Assembly (NCBI GenBank): GCA_016196785.1
Contig: JACPXA010000047.1
Span: 1 to 8,605 of the forward strand
Source: Elusimicrobiota bacterium
GTDB taxonomy: Bacteria; Elusimicrobiota; Elusimicrobia; 2-01-FULL-59-12; JACPXA01
Direction of reading: 5' to 3'
DNA: 8,605 nt
Made by a program: the position numbers and the translations under genes. The notes under the pieces are model-generated. The model was not told where the DNA came from. It saw nothing but the letters and a program-made list of their open reading frames with translations, and did no database searches. Of this stretch, positions 5,056 through 8,605 are shown one piece after another (position 1 is the first letter of the stretch; the number at the start of each line of letters is the position of its first letter).

Positions 5056-6063
5056 ATGAGAATCGGGTTTACCTACGACGCGAAGGCTGACTACGAATTG
5101 CGGCCCGGCGATCTGCCGGACCGGTTCGACGAGTTCGACGGAGGCACTACGCTGCAGGAGATTGAAGAGGCGCTGCGTTCCGAAGGCCATGAGGTGACCC
5201 GGATCGGGCATGTGCGCAACCTCCTGCAACGGCTCACGGCCGGTGAGCGGTGGGACATCGTCTTCAACATTGCCGAGGGGCTTGACGGGCGGAACCGCGA
5301 ATCGCAGATCCCGATGCTCTTGGAGTTGTTTGGTCAGCCCTTCACCGCCAGTGACGCTCTGACCATGGGCATGACGCTGGATAAGACGATTGCGAAAAAG
5401 ATCGTGAGCGTTCATGGGGTTCCCACCCCTCGCTTTCTAGAGGTTCGCCGCGTGGACGATCTCTCACAAGCGGCGCTCAAGTTCCCAGCCATTGTGAAGC
5501 CCAGTGAGGAGGGGACCTCGAAAGGGCTCTCTCCAGAATCTGTCGTGCGGACCCCGAAACAACTGGCGACGCGCGTCGGCTGGGTGCTCGACACCTATCG
5601 TCAGCCGGCGCTGGTTGAGGAATTTATCGTTGGGCAGGAATTTACCGTTGCGGTCGTTGGCAATGACCCGCCCGAGGCGCTGCCGCCAGTCCAGATCGCC
5701 ATTGCCGGACAGACCGACCTCGGCGAAGAGTTTTACACCCATGCCCGCGTAGAATCCAATGAGATCGAGTATCTCTGTCCGGCGCCCATCAGCCCCGCGG
5801 TGGATCAACAGCTCCGCACCATTGCCCTCCAGGCGTTTCAGGCGCTGGAGTGCCGCGACGTGGCGCGGATAGACATTCGCATGGATCGCACAGGCACCCC
5901 CTTCTTTTTGGAGTGCAACCCGCTTCCCAACCTTGGACAAATTGACGTCTTCCCGAAAATTGCCAGAGCCATTGGGCAATCCTATGATTCGCTCATCTTG
6001 CGCATTCTGCACGCCGCCTGCAAGCGCTACGGGCTACCCATCACCGTCGCAATCACTACCTAG
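5056..6063 (+). CDS. Noncanonical D-alanine-D-alanine-ligase-like ATP-grasp enzyme
   Basis: A 335-residue cytoplasmic ATP-grasp protein. ATP-grasp ligases join a carboxylate to an amine through an acyl phosphate. Visible elements are NIAEGLDGRNRE (71-82), a Ddl-like LDKTIAKKIVSVHGVPTPRF (108-127), FPAIVKPSEEGTSKGLS (143-159, nucleotide-binding K148 and a Gly/Ser-rich loop), ALVEEFIVGQEFTV (185-198), and the metal-binding ARIDIRMD (270-277) and FFLECNPLPNLG (283-294). True Ddl proteins usually carry a Ser/Glu-containing N-terminal loop and end this motif with PGMT. Here the N-terminus reads GFTYDAKADYEL and the motif ends PNLG, so the substrates are probably not two D-alanines. It is divergent from cstA with its own promoter and Shine-Dalgarno. 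The HTH and KamA genes follow on the same strand, suggesting an amino-acid-conjugating role, which is inference. Confidence 0.85.
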   Translation: MRIGFTYDAKADYELRPGDLPDRFDEFDGGTTLQEIEEALRSEGHEVTRIGHVRNLLQRLTAGERWDIVFNIAEGLDGRNRESQIPMLLELFGQPFTASDALTMGMTLDKTIAKKIVSVHGVPTPRFLEVRRVDDLSQAALKFPAIVKPSEEGTSKGLSPESVVRTPKQLATRVGWVLDTYRQPALVEEFIVGQEFTVAVVGNDPPEALPPVQIAIAGQTDLGEEFYTHARVESNEIEYLCPAPISPAVDQQLRTIALQAFQALECRDVARIDIRMDRTGTPFFLECNPLPNLGQIDVFPKIARAIGQSYDSLILRILHAACKRYGLPITVAITT

Positions 6064-6118
6064 AAACCACTAGATACCTCTCAACAGCAAAAGAAATCGC
6101 TGGATGGAAATTTTATAC

Positions 6119-6147
6119 TTGACAAATAATGAATGGGGTGTTATGCT
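6119..6147 (+). promoter_or_regulatory. Strong sigma70-type promoter before the HTH gene
   Basis: A perfect TTGACA (6119-6124), a spacer of exactly 17 bp, and TATGCT (6142-6147, 4 of 6 matches to the -10 consensus). The start would be near 6154. It is one of the best promoters in the window, separating the HTH and KamA genes from the Ddl-like gene upstream. The rest of the 6064-6161 gap shows nothing else. Confidence 0.75.
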
Positions 6148-6161
6148 CTAAATAGCAAAAG

Positions 6162-6482
6162 GTGGAAAATCTTGCGCTTCTTTGGCAAAAGGTGAAACCA
6201 GACCCGCCTGAGGCCCAGCAACCTTCCTCTAAAGAGGTCATGGATGTTCGGGAACTCGCCACCTACTTAGGCCTCGGCAAATCCAAGATTTACAGCCTTA
6301 TTCGCTACAAAAAAATCCCCGCCTCACGCATTGGCCGACAATACCGCTTTTCGAAATCCGTCGTTGATGCCTGGCTGAAGGAACGGTTGATCACTCGAGG
6401 CGACGAGCCTCAGATCCCGCTGTTCTCACGTATCGAACCACCCAAAGAACGGAACGACCCCGCCGGAGGGGCGACATCATAG
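6162..6482 (+). CDS. Excisionase-type (MerR-like) helix-turn-helix DNA-binding protein
   Basis: A protein of up to 106 residues with one winged HTH of the excisionase/DNA-binding family (HTH_17 type) at residues 27-74: MDVRELATYLGLGKSKIYSL, then IRYKKIPASRIGRQYRFSKS and WLKE. The conserved order is the HTH, a beta-wing with K-IPA--IGRQYRF, and a final helix. The Pro/Glu-rich flanks look disordered. The name excisionase refers only to the fold: no integrase or phage gene is present, and such proteins often act as small transcription regulators. The start is uncertain. GTG 6162 gives the longest frame but has no clear Shine-Dalgarno. GTG 6192 and ATG 6240 (GAGG only 2 bases away) are alternatives that keep the HTH. 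It follows a near-consensus promoter and lies 77 bp before kamA, so it may control or be co-transcribed with kamA. Confidence 0.85.
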   Translation: MENLALLWQKVKPDPPEAQQPSSKEVMDVRELATYLGLGKSKIYSLIRYKKIPASRIGRQYRFSKSVVDAWLKERLITRGDEPQIPLFSRIEPPKERNDPAGGATS

Positions 6483-6492
6483 TATCGGGTGT

Positions 6493-6506
6493 CAGGCTTT
6501 AGCCTG
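6493..6506. repeat. Small palindrome between the HTH gene and kamA
   Basis: CAGGCTTTAGCCTG is a 14-bp perfect palindrome that could fold as a 5-bp stem with a TTTA loop. It lacks a T-run, so it is not an intrinsic terminator. It may be an operator for the adjacent HTH protein or a short dispersed repeat. Confidence 0.5.
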
Positions 6507-6559
6507 GCAACCAACCTTATGCGCGCCCCTGGGTCGAAAGGAGGAGTTGCTTAGAACCC

Positions 6560-7771
6560 ATGTCAGAACCTACCCTTGAGGTGTCCAAGTCCAACGGTCG
6601 TGCCTACGTGTCCTTTCGGGAGCGAATGAAAGCCGATCCGCGATGGCACGATTGGCGGTGGCAGATGAGTCATCGCATTGTGACCTTAGCGCAATTAGAG
6701 CCGTGGGTGAACCTCACGGTGGATGAAAAACGCGCCGTCAGCTTTTCCGAGGGACGCTTTCGAATGGCCATTCCCCCCTACTGGGCGGATCTCGTGGACC
6801 CAAACGATCCGGCCTGTCCGATCCGACGGCAAACCATCCCGACCATGGACGAGTTGAAATCGAGCGTGCACGACCTCGCGGATCCGTTGGGTGAGGAACA
6901 GGACACCGTCGCGCCGGGTGTCGTGCACCGCTACCCTGACCGGATCTTGTTTCTCGTGAACGATGTGTGCGCGATGTACTGTCGGTATTGCACCCGGAAG
7001 CGCATCGTCGGCGGGGGGTACGGGGTCCTGCGCGGAGACGAGTTCCAGCAGGCGATGGACTACATTCGGCGGAATAAGAAGATTCGCGATGTGTTGATCT
7101 CTGGGGGCGATCCGCTGACGATGTCGGATGAACGTTTGGAGCAGATCATCTCGACGCTGCGAGCGATCGACCACGTGGAATTTATCCGCTTGGGCACCCG
7201 CTACCCCGTCACCTTGCCTCAGCGGGTGACGCCAGAGCTCTGCGCGATGCTCAAGAAGTACCATCCCCTGTGGATGAGCATCCATTTCAACCATCCCAAG
7301 GAGGTGACGCCCGAGGTCCATCGGGCGTGTGGGCGGCTGGCGGATGCGGGGATCCCCTTAGGAAGCCAAACCGTGTTGCTGCGCGGGATCAACGACAAAC
7401 CGACGATCATGATGAAGCTCATGCATGAGCTCTTGAAAATCCGGGTGCGTCCCTACTACATCTACCAATGTGACCTTGTCCCTGGGTCGGAACACTTCCG
7501 CACGCCGATCTCAACCGGGATCAAGATCATCGAAGCGCTGCGCGGGCACACGACCGGCTACGCCGTCCCAACGTTCGTGATAGATGCACCGGGAGGCGGG
7601 GGGAAGATTCCCCTCATGCCGGACTACGTGATCTCCAAATCACGGAAGGGCATCCTGCTCAAGAACTACGAGGGGAAGGTCTACTTTTACCCTGAGCGCG
7701 CCTCATCAGAGATCACGAATGGCGCGCTGCCGCTGGAGATGAAGCTCCCTCAGAAGGCCGCGCGGCGCTGA
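6560..7771 (+). CDS. kamA: Lysine 2,3-aminomutase family radical SAM enzyme
   Basis: A 403-residue protein closely resembling clostridial lysine 2,3-aminomutase, which converts L-lysine to L-beta-lysine using a 4Fe-4S cluster, S-adenosylmethionine and PLP. Evidence: DWRWQMSHRI (31-40), PNDPACPIRRQ (81-91), the radical SAM cluster motif C137-AMY-C141-RY-C144, SGGDPL (181-186), YYIYQCDLVPG (299-309, substrate-binding Asp D305) and DAPGGGGK (342-349, substrate Asp D342 and PLP-lysine K349). The HFNHP and LRGIND segments also match. C257 matches one zinc ligand of the clostridial enzyme, but the C-terminal Cys cluster that completes that site is absent. It is longer than EpmB-type enzymes. No ablB acetyltransferase is in the window, so N-acetyl-beta-lysine synthesis cannot be assumed. 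AAAGGAGGAG lies 13 bases before ATG 6560, a rather long spacing. No other in-frame start fits. Confidence 0.94.
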   Translation: MSEPTLEVSKSNGRAYVSFRERMKADPRWHDWRWQMSHRIVTLAQLEPWVNLTVDEKRAVSFSEGRFRMAIPPYWADLVDPNDPACPIRRQTIPTMDELKSSVHDLADPLGEEQDTVAPGVVHRYPDRILFLVNDVCAMYCRYCTRKRIVGGGYGVLRGDEFQQAMDYIRRNKKIRDVLISGGDPLTMSDERLEQIISTLRAIDHVEFIRLGTRYPVTLPQRVTPELCAMLKKYHPLWMSIHFNHPKEVTPEVHRACGRLADAGIPLGSQTVLLRGINDKPTIMMKLMHELLKIRVRPYYIYQCDLVPGSEHFRTPISTGIKIIEALRGHTTGYAVPTFVIDAPGGGGKIPLMPDYVISKSRKGILLKNYEGKVYFYPERASSEITNGALPLEMKLPQKAARR

Positions 7772-7794
7772 CGGAAGCCCGACGAAGATTTCGC

Positions 7795-7823
7795 TTGCGT
7801 CCGAGGACAAGGTTTAGTAAAAT
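7795..7823 (+). promoter_or_regulatory. Promoter of the small repeat protein gene
   Basis: TTGCGT (7795-7800) and TAAAAT (7818-7823, 5 of 6 matches) are separated by 17 bp, predicting a start near 7830. The start would fall in the left arm of the following inverted repeat. Confidence 0.55.
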
Positions 7824-7825
7824 GG

Positions 7826-7853
7826 GCGCCGTCCGTCGGAAGCTCGACGGCGC
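7826..7853 (+). promoter_or_regulatory. Inverted repeat in the leader of the small repeat protein gene
   Basis: GCGCCGTC (7826-7833) and GACGGCGC (7846-7853) are perfectly complementary around a 12-base loop, and the right arm ends exactly where the Shine-Dalgarno AAGGAGGTGA begins. It could be an operator at the transcription start or, if transcription starts upstream, an mRNA hairpin that stabilises the message or controls ribosome access. Confidence 0.6.
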
Positions 7854-7869
7854 AAGGAGGTGAAAGGAC

Positions 7870-8091
7870 ATGGCTGAGAAAGTTGCGAAGGCAGGGGTGA
7901 GACGTGCGGATGGATACCTCTACTTCATTGATAAGCATGGGGATATTTCCCGCGCAAAAATGGCCCGTGGTGGCAAGAAGGGCGGAAGGCCCGAGAAGGT
8001 TACCAAGGTGGGCGTGAAGAAGCAGAAGGGATATCTCTATTTCGTGGATAAGGCGGGCGATGTTTCGCGCGCCAAGATGAAACGGCGCTAA
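7870..8091 (+). CDS. Small basic protein of two tandem GYLYF-DK-GD-SRAKM repeats
   Basis: A 73-residue, strongly basic protein with an internal duplication: residues 4-34 and 43-73 match at 20 of 31 positions (offset 39). Each half reads KV-K-GV then GYLYF(I/V)DK-GD(I/V)SRAKM, with a Gly/Lys-rich linker GGKKGGRPE between (34-42). The aromatic YLYF strand followed by a DK-GD turn suggests a beta-hairpin, and the many Lys and Arg suggest nucleic acid or another polyanion as partner. That is inference: I do not recognise a characterised function, although similar one- or two-repeat small proteins seem to occur in other bacteria. Expression looks strong, with its own promoter, a near-perfect Shine-Dalgarno AAGGAGGTGA 6-9 bases before the ATG, and a clear terminator downstream. 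It has no signal peptide or cysteine. It is monocistronic, downstream of kamA. Confidence 0.85.
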   Translation: MAEKVAKAGVRRADGYLYFIDKHGDISRAKMARGGKKGGRPEKVTKVGVKKQKGYLYFVDKAGDVSRAKMKRR

Positions 8092-8142
8092 TCCACCCGT
8101 CTCACCACTAGCGTCCTAAGTCGTCATTTTTCCAACCGCAGG

Positions 8143-8182
8143 AGGTCCTGCCCCAGCACCCTAACTGGGGGAGGGCCTTTTT
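8143..8182 (+). terminator. Rho-independent terminator after the small repeat protein gene
   Basis: The arms GGTCCT-G-CCCCAG (8144-8156) and CTGGGG-G-AGGGCC (8165-8177) pair over 12 of 13 positions (one G-G mismatch, one G-U) around an 8-base loop. A8143 pairs with the first T of a TTTTT run (8178-8182). Confidence 0.9.
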
Positions 8183-8201
8183 GCGTTTTCCCTCCCAAAG
8201 A

Positions 8202-8229
8202 TTTACAAGACGTTTACCATTTCTTAAGG
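8202..8229 (+). promoter_or_regulatory. Candidate response-regulator box: three hexamers at 11-bp period
   Basis: TTTACA (8202-8207), TTTACC (8213-8218) and TTAAGG (8224-8229) are each separated by 5 bases. Direct hexamers on one helix face at 11-bp period are how OmpR/PhoB-family regulators often bind. TTAAGG could double as a -35, 17 bp before TGATAC (8247-8252), a poor -10, as in activator-dependent promoters. Confidence 0.3.
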
Positions 8230-8254
8230 AAACCGTAATCTTGGTCTGATACAC

Positions 8255-8280
8255 TGAGGTATCGCGTTGGCGAGACCTCA
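8255..8280 (+). promoter_or_regulatory. Hairpin abutting the start codon of the secreted-protein gene
   Basis: TGAGGT (8255-8260) pairs with ACCTCA (8275-8280), with an inner CGC/GCG stem (8263-8265, 8270-8272) capped by GTTG and a symmetric 2x2 internal loop. It ends two bases before ATG 8283. The only Shine-Dalgarno-like GAGG lies inside the 5' arm, so translation start may depend on this structure. Confidence 0.5.
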
Positions 8281-8282
8281 CC

Positions 8283-8605
8283 ATGCAGACTAAGCTGCCT
8301 CGATTCCCACCCAGGCAATGGAGCCATCCGGTGGCCGCCGCGATGGCGGTGGTCGTGCTGTATTCACAGGTGGTAGCGCCGCCGCTCGCCCAAGCCGGAT
8401 TTTGGGAGGAGCGCCGCCACGCCATCCAAGGAGTAGAAGGGAGCCGGGGGCGGGTGGGTTCCGTGAACACGCTAGCCTTGGGGGCTCGCTCCACTTTGGC
8501 TTCGCCGCCGCTGTCTCCTGGCTCCGGGTGGTCCGAACAAAATCTCATTGCTCCGGTCACCCGTTTCTCCCCCGCTCAGCCAAAAGGGTTCACTCCACCC
8601 ATCCC
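8283..8605 (+). CDS. N-terminus of an unidentified secreted protein (runs off the window)
   Basis: The frame stays open for 107 codons to the right edge. Residues 1-38 look like a long Sec signal peptide: a basic n-region (MQTKLPRFPPRQ), a hydrophobic stretch AAAMAVVVLYSQVVAPP (18-34) and a cleavage site after LAQA (35-38). The mature protein would start GFWEERRHAIQ, then a Ser/Pro/Gly-rich, low-complexity segment (53-107). No domain is reached inside the window and I do not recognise the family. ATG 8283 is preferred to the in-frame ATG 8343 because it supplies the basic n-region. The gene follows the terminator at 8143-8182, so it is a separate transcription unit. There is no normal Shine-Dalgarno; a hairpin sits directly before the ATG. 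A large exported or surface protein is plausible but unproven. Confidence 0.7.
   Translation, partial: MQTKLPRFPPRQWSHPVAAAMAVVVLYSQVVAPPLAQAGFWEERRHAIQGVEGSRGRVGSVNTLALGARSTLASPPLSPGSGWSEQNLIAPVTRFSPAQPKGFTPPI

Noticed and set aside
6162..6482. A prophage or integrative element implied by the excisionase-like protein
   Set aside because: No integrase, attachment repeats or phage genes are nearby; the fold alone is common in small regulators.
8108..8560. A minus-strand open frame opposite the secreted-protein gene
   Set aside because: It overlaps the terminator and the leader hairpin, has no ribosome site, and the plus-strand frame has a clear signal peptide.

Overview
The window (8,605 bp) is a compact bacterial chromosome segment, mostly moderately GC-rich with lower-GC patches at 158-840 and 1128-1660. 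Shine-Dalgarno sites and sigma70-like promoters confirm a bacterium. The gene set (CstA transporter, D-Ala-D-Ala-ligase-like ATP-grasp protein, KamA aminomutase, a small basic repeat protein, secreted proteins, a stray dockerin) is compatible with an environmental lineage such as Nitrospirota or a similar phylum. That placement rests on general resemblance and is only an inference.

Region 1 (1-938) holds the tail of peptide deformylase, then the most striking structure here. A truncated 5' half of a tRNA-Ser(GCU) gene (189-227) breaks off in its anticodon loop. It is followed by a gene for an HTH plus degenerate-LAGLIDADG protein (238-882), whose last 12 codons and stop codon are the 5' half of a second, complete tRNA-Ser(GCU) gene (844-938). 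Both tRNA copies share GTTTGCT at the break. The broken 5' half can still pair with the intact gene's 3' half. The simplest reading is a mobile endonuclease gene that inserted into the anticodon loop and carries a replacement tRNA 5' half, so the tRNA survives without an intron.

Region 2 (929-1680) has a duplicated 57-bp unit containing the tRNA 3' end, a cluster of irregular CACCTGTT repeats, and a minus-strand DUF4160/DUF2442 toxin-antitoxin-like pair bracketed by identical 18-bp copies of that repeat family.

Region 3 (1669-5010, minus strand) encodes a secreted TIM-barrel glycosidase-like protein with a C-terminal type I dockerin, whose stop codon lies inside one of the repeats, and upstream of it a CstA-family transporter. 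cstA is divergent from the next gene across 45 bp containing interleaved promoter elements.

Region 4 (5056-7771, plus strand) carries a noncanonical Ddl-like ATP-grasp ligase, a small excisionase-type HTH protein with a near-consensus promoter, and KamA (lysine 2,3-aminomutase) lacking the C-terminal zinc-binding cysteines. Together they suggest a small module around lysine/beta-lysine or another amino acid, but its product is unknown.

Region 5 (7795-8605) has a small basic protein built from two tandem 39-residue-period repeats, with its own promoter, leader hairpin, strong Shine-Dalgarno site and intrinsic terminator. It is followed by the start of an unrecognised secreted protein whose start codon sits directly behind a hairpin.
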